This document shows positions 24,947 through 33,287 of a stretch of DNA of 58,221 bases, one piece after another (the first letter of the stretch is position 1; the number at the start of each line of letters is the position of its first letter). The notes below the pieces were generated by a model. The model searched no databases. It had not been told where the DNA came from and worked only from the letters and a program-made list of their open reading frames with translations. Source of the DNA: Vampirovibrionales bacterium (GTDB lineage Bacteria; Cyanobacteriota; Vampirovibrionia; Vampirovibrionales; Vampirovibrionaceae); assembly GCA_029262635.1 (NCBI GenBank), contig JAJCZA010000022.1, positions 1-58,221 of the forward strand. Direction: 5' to 3'. A program made the translations under genes and the position numbers.

Positions 24947-26035
24947 TCAGTTTAATTCGATACGGGGGTCCACTAACTTAAGTAAAATATCCGCAAGAAG
25001 GTTACCCAGAACCAGCATAGCCGAAGACATAACCAATGAAGCCATAACCGTGTTGGTATCGGTTTTCATAACAGCCTGATAGATAAACTGCCCCAATCCA
25101 GGGTAGTTCAGGACAATTTCCACAAGTAGAGCCCCACTGAGCAGGGCGGAAAACTCGTAACCCAGCATGGTGACCAGTGGATTGACCGCTGTGCGGACAG
25201 CATGTTTATAGATAACCACGTTTTCAGCCAGCCCTTTGGCACGGGCCAGGCGAACGTATTCCGCCTGAAGGACATCCAGTAGATTGCCTCGCATCTGCCT
25301 TTGAATACTGGCCATGCCGCCAAAGGAAAGAACCAACACAGGGATAATCAAATGCTTCAAAGCATCTAACACCTGACCCACAGGAGTCATAAATTCGGAT
25401 CCTTCGCTAAACAAGCCGCCAAAAGGCAAAATACCGGTTCCAACTACAAAAACACCCATTAAAATAGCCACCACAAACGAAGGCGCCGCCATGCCAACGG
25501 AAGAAAAAAGGGTCAGCAATCGATCCGTCGTCGAACGCCATCGCAAAGCAGCATAGACACCCAAAGGCAAAGCGACCAACCATGTCAAAAGAACCACAAT
25601 CACGTTCAGCATCAGGGTGTATCCCGATTTTTGGATCAATAGCGTTGCCACATCCTCGCCACTAAACGTGAGACCCAGGTTCGGCTGGAAAAACTCATGC
25701 CATCGACCTTCCATGGGCGCTTGCCAGTCAAAATTCAGCAAGTGGCTAAGCCATAAGCCGTACTGAACGTGCATGGGTTGATCCAACCCAAGGCGTTTTT
25801 CCTCTTCTCTTAAAGCTTCGATGGTAATGGCAGGGTTACTCTTAAGCTCCGACAGAGGATCAATGGGGTTTTTTATTGCCAACGCAATGGTGTGAGTCTT
25901 TCCGTCAACCCAGGGAATCTGGTAGGTGCCGAAATCAAAATCAAACCGCATGAGCGTAAACCCGATAATGGAGACTAAAATCAGGGTGGGGACCGCATAA
26001 AGCAAACGTTTTAAGATATAAATAGGGATGGGCAT
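24947..26035 (-). CDS. peptide ABC transporter permease, DppB type
   Basis: A 362-residue inner-membrane permease with the N-terminal span of the BPD_transp_1_N class (ILKRLLYAVPTLILVSIIGF). A loop of about 110 residues precedes five spans with the EAA signature (EYVRLARAKGLAENVVIYKH) and the terminal LVDPRIELN typical of DppB. The long loop matches the YejB subgroup. It heads a two-gene permease operon with the DppC-type gene. Solute is unknown; the family-5 binding protein at 1-1281 is a possible partner. Confidence 0.9.
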   Translation of the reverse strand: MPIPIYILKRLLYAVPTLILVSIIGFTLMRFDFDFGTYQIPWVDGKTHTIALAIKNPIDPLSELKSNPAITIEALREEEKRLGLDQPMHVQYGLWLSHLLNFDWQAPMEGRWHEFFQPNLGLTFSGEDVATLLIQKSGYTLMLNVIVVLLTWLVALPLGVYAALRWRSTTDRLLTLFSSVGMAAPSFVVAILMGVFVVGTGILPFGGLFSEGSEFMTPVGQVLDALKHLIIPVLVLSFGGMASIQRQMRGNLLDVLQAEYVRLARAKGLAENVVIYKHAVRTAVNPLVTMLGYEFSALLSGALLVEIVLNYPGLGQFIYQAVMKTDTNTVMASLVMSSAMLVLGNLLADILLKLVDPRIELN

Positions 26036-26158
26036 GCGAGGATTGGTGAGCCTTTTTAATTGAAAACCATAACTCTATTGTAAATCCTTATGACGGATTG
26101 CGTCGTTTCGAATACACTTATTTTAAATAACCTCTTTAATAAATAGGGAGTTTTTCAA

Positions 26159-26629
26159 ATGGCGGCTCTAAATAACTTGATTATCAAAACCTTTAAAAAG
26201 GCGCGTTCGCCCGAGTTTTTCGAAAAAGCACAGAAGCTCCGGCTTGAGGTATTTGTGAAAGATCAAAACGTTCCTGTGGAAAATGAAACCGACACGCTGG
26301 ACGATACGGCCACGCATTTTCTTGTGATTGATGCCATTGACCCCTTGCCATTAGCCACTGGTCGGATGTTTCCAGATTCTGATATTAAAAATGCGGTACG
26401 CCTTGGACGAATGGCGGTTCGAGAACCTTATCGGGGTCAAGGAGTTGGTGCTGAGCTATTGAAAGCCATGTTGAAAAAAGCCCGAGCAGAGGGTTATCAA
26501 GAGGCGGTATGCAATGCCCAAACTCAGGCGATGGATTATTATGCCAAGTACGGCTTTGTCGCTGAAGGGGAAGAGTTTATAGAGGAAAATATTCCTCATG
26601 TGTTTATGCGCTGTCCGTTTGACTCATAA
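26159..26629 (+). CDS. GNAT-family N-acetyltransferase (ElaA-like)
   Basis: A 156-residue acetyl-CoA-dependent transferase. Residues 24-40 (LRLEVFVKDQNVPVENE) match ElaA-type proteins; the acetyl-CoA loop is RGQGVGAELLKAMLKKAR, and MDYYAKYGFVAEGEEF ends the fold. Substrate unknown. GGGAG lies 8 nt before the ATG. Its 3' end overlaps the converging gene at 26604 by 26 bp. Confidence 0.9.
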   Translation: MAALNNLIIKTFKKARSPEFFEKAQKLRLEVFVKDQNVPVENETDTLDDTATHFLVIDAIDPLPLATGRMFPDSDIKNAVRLGRMAVREPYRGQGVGAELLKAMLKKARAEGYQEAVCNAQTQAMDYYAKYGFVAEGEEFIEENIPHVFMRCPFDS

Positions 26630-26951
26630 CATAATGTCGCCCTTTATCCAGAAGAAGCAATCCCCAGCCGATAACAGGAGCCAGCCGTCCGGCAATCGTA
26701 CTGAGTTTAGTGCTTTTTTTAGAAAGCTGATGGAACGTGGGTGCCCAATACTCCCGTGTTAAAAGCCTTCCTCGAAACCACTTTCTAGCCAACAGAGAAG
26801 CCAGCGAAGTCTTTTGTGAGGTTCCCTGAAGAACAAAAGGCTTTTGGATAATCGGCTGTCCCGAAAGGATGGCCAAGGTTCCGAGCACTGATAATGTATC
26901 GCTCGAAGGGCGTGAAAAAACAGAGCAATTATTTGAGACGGCACCCACCAT
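26604..26951 (-). CDS. hypothetical protein, 115 residues
   Basis: A Ser/Leu-rich basic protein without a signal peptide, with one weak hydrophobic segment near the end (RLAPVIGWGLLLLDKGRHYV). GGAGG lies 8 nt before the ATG, the main reason to accept it. No family recognised. It overlaps the end of the GNAT gene by 26 bp. Confidence 0.5.
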   Translation of the reverse strand: MVGAVSNNCSVFSRPSSDTLSVLGTLAILSGQPIIQKPFVLQGTSQKTSLASLLARKWFRGRLLTREYWAPTFHQLSKKSTKLSTIAGRLAPVIGWGLLLLDKGRHYVMSQTDSA

Positions 26952-27031
26952 AAGATAAACCTCCCCCCTTTTTATTCTTTTTAATTATACAAAAACAATT
27001 ACATAAATTCAAGAGGGAAAATGAGATTAAA

Positions 27032-27196
27032 TTAAAAGGGCATCATTTCCAGGAAAGCCAGTGAGGGGGTGGAGGCTTCTGCAACTTCCATTTTCCCGAC
27101 GTAAATCACGGCCACTAAAAGCAATGCCACCACGAAAAACTGAACCCAGCCTTCAGCCCACATTTCTCGAACCCATTTCGTACGTGTTTTTTCCAT
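27032..27196 (-). CDS. small single-pass membrane protein
   Basis: A 54-residue protein: a basic N-terminus (MEKTRTKWVREMW), one membrane span (GWVQFFVVALLLVAVIYVG), and a short exposed tail. ATG 27196 is preferred over upstream in-frame starts (ATG 27229, TTG 27247) because GAGGATGG lies about 10 nt before it. Function unknown. Confidence 0.5.
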   Translation of the reverse strand: MEKTRTKWVREMWAEGWVQFFVVALLLVAVIYVGKMEVAEASTPSLAFLEMMPF

Positions 27197-27372
27197 GGTG
27201 CTTTTCCATCCTCTCTCTCTTCTCTTCATTTGCTCTTTGGCAATCAATTCTCTATAACCTGATTATAGCTCTTTTAGACAAGATGGAAACCCTCAAAATA
27301 GAGGATGTCTTTAGCCTGAGAGAAATCATGTAAAATAGGATGTGCCTCAGTAAAAACGAAAGGATAATGATC

Positions 27373-27768
27373 ATGGACAATCCACTGGAACTGTTTCCGA
27401 AACTAAGAACTTGGGCCGTGATTGGGGTATCTAATGACCGGAATAAGTATGGTAATAAAATTTTTCGGGATCTGCGAGAGGCAGGCTACACGGTATATGC
27501 CGTTAATCCTAAATTAACCGAAGTGGAGGGGGAGCCCTGCTACGCCTCGTTAAAAGATTTACCTGATAAGCCCGAGGTCGTAGATGTCGTCGTACCTCCT
27601 GCTGTGGCAGAAAAAATTGTGGACGACTGTCTGGAACAAAACATTCAAAATATCTGGTTTCAGCCCGGCTCCGAGTCAGATCAGGCCATCAAAAAAGCTA
27701 AAGCCGGTGGAATGACCGTAGTCGCAAACGCCTGCATCATGATTCAAAAACAGGCATGGTCATCGTAA
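27373..27768 (+). CDS. CoA-binding (YccU-like) protein
   Basis: A 131-residue Rossmann-fold protein of the CoA-binding family: TWAVIGVSNDRNKYGNKIF at the N-terminus, YAVNPKLTEVEGEPCYASL, VDVVVPP, and the terminal ACIMIQKQAW. Members bind CoA or nucleotides; the cellular role is unsettled. The ATG at 27373 has AAAGGA 8 nt upstream; in-frame ATGs at 27340 and 27367 are less well placed. The last 16 codons have a second, isolated copy at 28898-28948. Confidence 0.85.
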   Translation: MDNPLELFPKLRTWAVIGVSNDRNKYGNKIFRDLREAGYTVYAVNPKLTEVEGEPCYASLKDLPDKPEVVDVVVPPAVAEKIVDDCLEQNIQNIWFQPGSESDQAIKKAKAGGMTVVANACIMIQKQAWSS

Positions 27769-27881
27769 TGTTATTGGATATTACTCTGCTTGTCAGACTC
27801 ATCCTATTTTCAATGGGAATCCATTTTTCAACAAAGACTTGGCTTTCTTTTAAGTAGGGGCTTAATCTTTACTACATCAAT

Positions 27882-27913
27882 AGCACCCGCCGTAGGGAAC
27901 GGCGGGTGCTTCT
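27882..27913. terminator. strong hairpin between converging genes
   Basis: A 12-bp perfect stem (AGCACCCGCCGT / ACGGCGGGTGCT), 5-nt loop, followed by TCTCG. Likely terminates both the CoA-binding gene and the converging minus-strand gene. Confidence 0.7.
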
Positions 27914-27962
27914 CGATTCTGAGTCAGAGGAAAAAGCCTTTGGCTAAAATTCATGTCAAAAT

Positions 27963-28664
27963 TTAAAATAATTTTTTAATAAAGGTTTGCATTAAATTGC
28001 CCATGTTGAAGGCGGACTCAAGCTCCTTTAATTCCTTAGGCTCAAAGAAAGTGTGTCTGAGGTCAAAAGGATTTTTCGGCTTTAGGAGAGTTTCTAATTC
28101 CTTCAGGGTATTATCAAAAGAGCTAAAACTCGGAGCCAGTGCTTTTTTCGGGTTTGTCATCAGTTGGTTTACTTGAGCACCAAGGGAAGGCGGAAGTGCC
28201 CCCATTTTCTGTCCGAACTCTCGGTAGATTTCTTTCTTAGAGCTATTTAAGGTGTTTTGAAGAACTTGAACAGCCTTTGGAGATAAGTTCTTGATTTTAT
28301 CTTGTGCCAAAGTAAGCTTTTGGGGTGTGGCGGCTTTAACTGCTTCACCAACAATCTTTTTTAACTCCACGAACTCTCTGAGAAGGCCTTCGCTCTCTTT
28401 CGTCCCTAAGTTCTTAAGTTCTGCACGAAAGTTTACTTTTGTCGATGTCTCAAGAGTTTTGAAAGCACTCATTAAAGCTTTTTTAAAGTTTATTCGGCTC
28501 TGGGGATTCAACGAGAAGGCGAGGGCTTCAGCCGTCATGGGCAATTGTTTCAATGTTGCAAGGGGATGGGTAACCGCTGTTTTTATAGTAGCCCTTCCCC
28601 CTATTTGGCCTGCAATGATAGCTTTAGGTAATCTTTTTAGTAGTACTTGAGGGCTAGTAATCAT
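27963..28664 (-). CDS. helical hypothetical protein
   Basis: A 233-residue Lys/Leu-rich, almost wholly helical protein with no signal or membrane span. Segments such as LSPKAVQVLQNTLNSSKKEI suggest a coiled helical bundle. No family recognised. GGAG lies about 10 nt before the ATG. It converges on the CoA-binding gene. Confidence 0.55.
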   Translation of the reverse strand: MITSPQVLLKRLPKAIIAGQIGGRATIKTAVTHPLATLKQLPMTAEALAFSLNPQSRINFKKALMSAFKTLETSTKVNFRAELKNLGTKESEGLLREFVELKKIVGEAVKAATPQKLTLAQDKIKNLSPKAVQVLQNTLNSSKKEIYREFGQKMGALPPSLGAQVNQLMTNPKKALAPSFSSFDNTLKELETLLKPKNPFDLRHTFFEPKELKELESAFNMGNLMQTFIKKLF

Positions 28665-29237
28665 CTTTTTGTGACTCCTTCGTATTAAGTAAGCAATAAA
28701 AAATAAGGAAGATACGGAGCAACCGTATTGGTCTTGTCAGAGTGTTGTTACTGCCATTAAGGTGACTCAATATTGAAAAGTGCTATTTTTGTATCCAGTT
28801 TGTTACAAAGGCTGGTTCAAACACTTCAAAACATTGGATAACAAAAGGATTCCACCTAATACCACTACCACTAAAATCAAAGCGAGCATAAAAGAAATTC
28901 GTTTCTAATGCGTACATCATGATTCAGAAACAGGCATGGTCATTTTAAATTCTCGTTTTTTAGTCTGATATTCCTTATCAGTACAGAATTCAACCATTAG
29001 AGCCTGTCACATCCAGCCGGTCAGTAAGAGATTGTTCAATGAATGGGAATGTAACAATTTGATCATTTTCTTACTCCAAAAAACACTTTTTCCGCTTCAT
29101 AACTTTAATTACTATAAGTCTACGAGATGTTTCACCCTTTTTACCCTTAACCAATAACCAACTAAAAATCGAAAAATCAGGAAACCTCAAATCTAACGAT
29201 AGGTTGCTCTCAAAAATAAATAAAAGGAAAAGCAACC
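28665..29237. other. intergenic region with a gene remnant
   Basis: About 570 bases. Apart from the copied tail at 28898-28948 there is nothing convincing: AT-rich sequence with no SD-backed ORF. Confidence 0.5.
28898..28948 (+). pseudogene. remnant: tail of a CoA-binding protein
   Basis: Sixteen codons plus stop (FVSNAYIMIQKQAWSF) closely match the last residues of the CoA-binding protein (VVANACIMIQKQAWSS); the core stretch of about 30 nt has one base difference. An in-frame stop lies a few codons upstream, so it is not translated as part of a gene. It marks a lost paralogue or a local rearrangement. Confidence 0.65.
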
Positions 29238-29726
29238 ATGATACCAACTTCTAATGTTTCTCATACTAAATTTGGGGCAGGTTTGATCGTTCCAAGGGTG
29301 CCCAAACTGGATGAGTCCTTAAGCCAAAAGATCAGAGTTTTGGAAGCTAGTCGTGAGAGAGATGACTTTACATTAACCGTCTACAAAAAAGAACATCAAA
29401 CCGAAGGCTCTATAATACAGCTCGGTGAGATTTTTAGCGAATTAAGGGAAAAAGGCATCCCTTTTGTTAGTTTGCCAGATAATCTTGATTCTTCATGGGT
29501 GTATGACTTAGGACGTAAAATTTCATTTGAGATTTTAAATAAAGTGTACCCCTATCTTGACCCCCTACCTAAAGGATTCCGTGAACACTTGAATATCAGC
29601 AAGCCAAGTGGTGGCACTAAACAGCACTATTTAAAACTATCGGAATTAGAACTTGACAGAATTAACTCAATCGCAGAAAGCAAAAATCTTACTTTCGAGG
29701 TCCTCGAACAATATGCTGACCGTTAA
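29238..29726 (+). CDS. hypothetical protein with N-terminal Phe-Gly motif
   Basis: A 162-residue soluble protein. The N-terminus (MIPTSNVSHTKFGAGLIVPR) carries the TKFG motif at 10-13; then a mixed alpha/beta part. No family is recognised. AAGGAAAA lies about 8 nt before the ATG. Stands alone between two intergenic stretches. Confidence 0.6.
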   Translation: MIPTSNVSHTKFGAGLIVPRVPKLDESLSQKIRVLEASRERDDFTLTVYKKEHQTEGSIIQLGEIFSELREKGIPFVSLPDNLDSSWVYDLGRKISFEILNKVYPYLDPLPKGFREHLNISKPSGGTKQHYLKLSELELDRINSIAESKNLTFEVLEQYADR

Positions 29727-29879
29727 AAAAATAGGAGTCGCTGTCTTGAGTCCGTCAGGCACTTTGGTTAATAAGATTTTAATTGCGTGTGACCCTTGAC
29801 TGTAATATTCTGGGGTCATAGGGGTAGATGGTTGCCATCTATTTTAAATTATTATTTGTTAGAGAGAGGATTTCAGGCC

Positions 29880-30437
29880 ATGAACACATCCAAAGCCTTG
29901 TTTTCGGCTCTGCTGGCGTTGACCCTGATGGGGCAAATGACCACGAGCTTTGCGGGAGAAGTCACCGGTAAGGTGGTTGCCGTTTTTCACGAAACCGTTC
30001 AATTGCCCAACAAAAAATGGGCGGATAAAGTCTCCGTAACCGTCGCGGACTGTAATGCCAGTAACCGTTTTGTGACAACACACTATACCCCCGGCCGTGT
30101 GAGTGAAGATAACACGCTGGCCTTTAACATGCGTCACCTGACCACAGCGGCACGTTCGACAGAACAACGCAACCAGTACATGAACGTGGTGAATGGCCAT
30201 GCCACCATCAAGTTTGATGAGCAGAGCAAAGCCATCCAGAAAACCACCGTTTGGGGCTACAACTGGGCTTGTGGACAGAACCTAGATAGCGGGGCCAACA
30301 GTCAAATGACCAAAGCGCCGACACAAGCGCCCACCGGTCAGCCTGCTGCAATGCCTCAAGAGCAACAACCGGCTGCCGCCGCGTCTTCCAACCCACTGAA
30401 AAAAATGAATAAATTGCGACGTTTCGGTGGATTTTAA
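29880..30437 (+). CDS. secreted cysteine-pair protein, paralogue 1
   Basis: A 185-residue protein with a signal peptide (about 1-25, cleavage near SFAGE). A domain of about 105 residues follows (GKVVAVFHETV ... WADKVSVTVADCNAS ... THYTPG ... WACGQN) and a Pro/Gln/Ala-rich basic tail. The two Cys (about 60 and 133) probably pair. The same domain without the tail is encoded next at 30491. No known family. GAGAGGA lies upstream of the ATG. Confidence 0.65.
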   Translation: MNTSKALFSALLALTLMGQMTTSFAGEVTGKVVAVFHETVQLPNKKWADKVSVTVADCNASNRFVTTHYTPGRVSEDNTLAFNMRHLTTAARSTEQRNQYMNVVNGHATIKFDEQSKAIQKTTVWGYNWACGQNLDSGANSQMTKAPTQAPTGQPAAMPQEQQPAAAASSNPLKKMNKLRRFGGF

Positions 30438-30490
30438 TCCCCTCACCTAAGCAAATGTCGTAGGAAATCAAGCATTAAAGGAGTTTACTC

Positions 30491-30919
30491 ATGATGAATC
30501 CATTAAAAACCCTGAGTGTTCTGGGACTCAGCGCAATTGTTTCCCTGAACCTGCTGGCTTCAGCTCAGCAACAATTGCCGCCTCACGTAGCCGGTAAAGT
30601 GGCCAACGTCTCCCACGAAAAAGTGAAAGTTGGCGAAAGCTGGCTGGATAAAATTTCGGTAACCGTAGAAAGCTGTCAGACCCCTGGGCAACTAAAAACC
30701 GTTCACTACACACCAGGAACCGATAGCGACCGGACGGCACTGGGCCACCTGTTTGAAGAAGACGTGCAATCCGCTCGAACCGCCAACATGGTGAAGCAGA
30801 AATTGCCCAATGGCTTTGCCGTGTTCTGGATCGATCAGGCCAATAAAGTCCTGCGAACCGGCATTCTCGGCTCTAAAATGGACTGCCGTGTGGTGCCTTC
30901 CATCCTGCAACAGTTCTAA
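30491..30919 (+). CDS. secreted cysteine-pair protein, paralogue 2
   Basis: A 142-residue secreted protein with signal peptide (about 1-25). It repeats the pattern of its neighbour: GKVANVSHEKVKVGESWLDK, ISVTVESCQTPG, KTVHYTPGT and a second Cys near the end (MDCRVV). AAGGAG lies 8 nt before the ATG. It lies 53 nt after paralogue 1 and is followed by a terminator, so the two form an operon born by tandem duplication. Confidence 0.7.
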   Translation: MMNPLKTLSVLGLSAIVSLNLLASAQQQLPPHVAGKVANVSHEKVKVGESWLDKISVTVESCQTPGQLKTVHYTPGTDSDRTALGHLFEEDVQSARTANMVKQKLPNGFAVFWIDQANKVLRTGILGSKMDCRVVPSILQQF

Positions 30920-30941
30920 ATTAAGCACATTATTTTTTTAA

Positions 30942-30980
30942 AAAAGCCCCAGAGTAAGATTGTTCTGGGGCTTTTCTTTT
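30942..30980 (+). terminator. rho-independent terminator
   Basis: A 12-bp stem AAAAGCCCCAGA / TCTGGGGCTTTT with a 10-nt loop, then CTTTT. Ends the secreted-protein operon. Confidence 0.9.
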
Positions 30981-31005
30981 GTTTTTTGTTTGCTCCGGCT
31001 ATAAT
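30977..31005 (+). promoter_or_regulatory. guaA promoter candidate
   Basis: A perfect TATAAT (31000-31005) with a T/G-rich -35 region around 30977-30984, directly after the preceding terminator and about 37 nt before the guaA ATG. Confidence 0.5.
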
Positions 31006-31041
31006 AGTCCCCTTCTTTTAGATAGTAACGGGATAGCCACG

Positions 31042-32997
31042 ATGACCATGCGAACTGATTCGAGTGAACCATGCACTTTGAACACAACCGCCAAAAACTC
31101 GGGGGAGAAAATCGCCATTCTCGATTGTGGGGCCCAGTATACCAAGGTCATCGATCGCCGGGTACGAGAAATGAATGTGGAAACCGAGATTTTTCCATTG
31201 AACGTTCAACCAGATCGATTGCGAGACGGATTTTCGGGCATTATTATTTCGGGCGGGCCAAACAGCGTGTATGAAAAGAACGCCCCCAAATGCCATCCTG
31301 ATTTATTTAAATTGAATCTGCCGGTGTTTGGCATTTGCTATGGTATGCAACTGCTGAATTTGGCTTTGGGCGGAACCGTTCAATCGGGAACAACCAAAGA
31401 GTACGGCGAAACCGTCATTCAAGTTCAACCCGATTCGTCTTTATTTAAAGGGCTGGAACAAAATCAGCAGGTATTAATGAGCCATGGCGACCGGATAGAC
31501 GCCTTAGCGCCAGGCTTTTCGGTTGTGGCGGAATCCGCCGGTGGGGGACAGCAGGAACGGATTGTTGCTGCCATGGCCAACCCTGAGGCTAAAATTTACG
31601 GCGTACAGTTTCATCCAGAAGTAGAGCTGACCGAGCACGGAACAGATATGCTTAAAAACTTTCTCTACGAAGTCTGTCAGGTCAGTGGATTATTCCAACT
31701 AAAAGACCGGATTGAGATGGCCATTGAGGACATTCAACAGACCGTTGGCGATAAAGACGTCTTTGTTCTGGTAAGCGGCGGAGTGGATTCCTCTGTTACA
31801 GCGGCCTTACTGGTTAGAGCGCTAGGGCCTGAGCGAGTGTACGCCGTGCATATTGACTCTGGTTTCATGCGGCACCAGGAAAGCGACGGCGTGTGCGAGG
31901 CTCTACAAGCTATTGGACTAAAAAATCTGCGACGGATTGACGCAGCGGATTACTTTTTTAACGGCATGGCAGAGGTTAACGGAAAAACCATCGGTCCCCT
32001 GAGTACCCTGACGGATCCTGAACAAAAGCGCCGGATTATTGGCGATGTATTTTACCAGATGATCCAAAAAGCCATGGCCGAGGCGGATTTTGATTTGGAT
32101 AACGCCTTTATCGCTCAAGGCACGCTTCGACCAGACTTAATCGAGAGCGGCAACCGGAGCGTGAGCGAAACGGCCCATAAAATTAAAACCCACCACAACG
32201 ATGTACCGATTATTCAGGAACACCGGGAAAAAGGGCTGATTATCGAGCCCAATAAAGACTGGCATAAGGACGAAGTCCGAGAAGTGGGGCGACAGCTGGG
32301 CTTGTCTGAAGAACTGGTGAGTCGACAACCGTTTCCGGGGCCGGGTCTGGCTATTCGGATTCTTTGCGTGGATAAGCCTTACATCACCAACAAATTTGAG
32401 GCCACCCAAAAGGCCCTGAAGGAAAAAGCCAGCGCCAAAGGGTACGATAGTTTGTTATTACCCGTAAAATCCGTTGGCGTTCAGGGTGATGGCCGCTCGT
32501 ATAGCTACCTGGCCATTCTGGCGCCTCAACAGCCAGAACGGCTCCAGAACTGGGACGAACTAAAAAACTTGGCCCGGGATATTCCCAACCACTTGCATAC
32601 CGTTAACCGGGTAGCGGTGATTCTGGACGGACAGCCTTTGCCAGAGCAATGCCAGACCATCACGCCCACCACACTTCAGTCGGAAACCGTAGACAAACTA
32701 CGTCGAGTGGATCATCAGGTAACCTCCGCTTTTCGAGCGGCAGGAATTCATGATGATATCAGCCAACTGCTGACGGTGCTGGTTCCGGTCGATATGTCTG
32801 GCGAAAAAGGACACTCCGTAGCCATTCGTGCCGTGGTCACGTCGGATTACATGACAGCACGTCCGGCGTCGCTGGGAAAAGAAATTCCGTTGGCGTTTAT
32901 TCAACATCTGGCCAATATCCTTTCGGATGAGCCGGGCATGGATCGAGTGATGTATGATATAACCAGTAAGCCGCCCGCCACAGTTGAATGGGAATAA
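31042..32997 (+). CDS. guaA: GMP synthase (glutamine-hydrolysing), long type
   Basis: Makes GMP from XMP, ATP and glutamine. Residues about 20-210 are a class I amidotransferase (DCGAQYT, GICYGMQ with catalytic Cys, HPEVELT). The ATP pyrophosphatase follows (SGGVDSS P-loop, then FPGPGLAIR). At 651 residues it is about 130 longer than the usual bacterial enzyme; the extra length lies in the C-terminal dimerisation region. The ending MYDITSKPPATVEWE and the VGVQGDGRSYSY and VTSDYMTARPASLGKEIP segments match the eukaryotic-type GMPS. ATG 31042 is the first after the TATAAT; upstream codons fall within promoter sequence. Confidence 0.95.
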   Translation: MTMRTDSSEPCTLNTTAKNSGEKIAILDCGAQYTKVIDRRVREMNVETEIFPLNVQPDRLRDGFSGIIISGGPNSVYEKNAPKCHPDLFKLNLPVFGICYGMQLLNLALGGTVQSGTTKEYGETVIQVQPDSSLFKGLEQNQQVLMSHGDRIDALAPGFSVVAESAGGGQQERIVAAMANPEAKIYGVQFHPEVELTEHGTDMLKNFLYEVCQVSGLFQLKDRIEMAIEDIQQTVGDKDVFVLVSGGVDSSVTAALLVRALGPERVYAVHIDSGFMRHQESDGVCEALQAIGLKNLRRIDAADYFFNGMAEVNGKTIGPLSTLTDPEQKRRIIGDVFYQMIQKAMAEADFDLDNAFIAQGTLRPDLIESGNRSVSETAHKIKTHHNDVPIIQEHREKGLIIEPNKDWHKDEVREVGRQLGLSEELVSRQPFPGPGLAIRILCVDKPYITNKFEATQKALKEKASAKGYDSLLLPVKSVGVQGDGRSYSYLAILAPQQPERLQNWDELKNLARDIPNHLHTVNRVAVILDGQPLPEQCQTITPTTLQSETVDKLRRVDHQVTSAFRAAGIHDDISQLLTVLVPVDMSGEKGHSVAIRAVVTSDYMTARPASLGKEIPLAFIQHLANILSDEPGMDRVMYDITSKPPATVEWE

Positions 32998-33023
32998 CAG
33001 AAGCTTAAAGGGAGTTCACAACC

Positions 33024-33287
33024 ATGAAAAAAATAGGTTCCGGTCATCCAAGCCCCTTCTTTAATCCATTCGGGGTGATTTTTGGAATAATCGGATTTTT
33101 CGTTAAGCTTGTGGGCTTTTTCCTAATGTTGGTGACTTTGGTTACAGGCGCACTCATGAGTATTGCCCTGTTTTTTGGCCTTAAAAAACTGACCCACAAG
33201 TCCAAGCCCATCAATCGACAACAGCCTAAAGTCCAAAAAGCGGACCCTGAAACGATTGATGTGGAAGCAGAAGTGGAAACAATTTAG
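33024..33287 (+). CDS. small two-span membrane protein
   Basis: An 87-residue protein with a hydrophobic hairpin (about 12-55, GVIFGIIGFFVKLVGFFLML and LVTGALMSIALFFGL) and an acidic cytosolic tail. AAGGGAG lies about 10 nt before the ATG. It lies 26 nt after guaA and is presumably co-transcribed. Function unknown. Confidence 0.6.
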   Translation: MKKIGSGHPSPFFNPFGVIFGIIGFFVKLVGFFLMLVTLVTGALMSIALFFGLKKLTHKSKPINRQQPKVQKADPETIDVEAEVETI

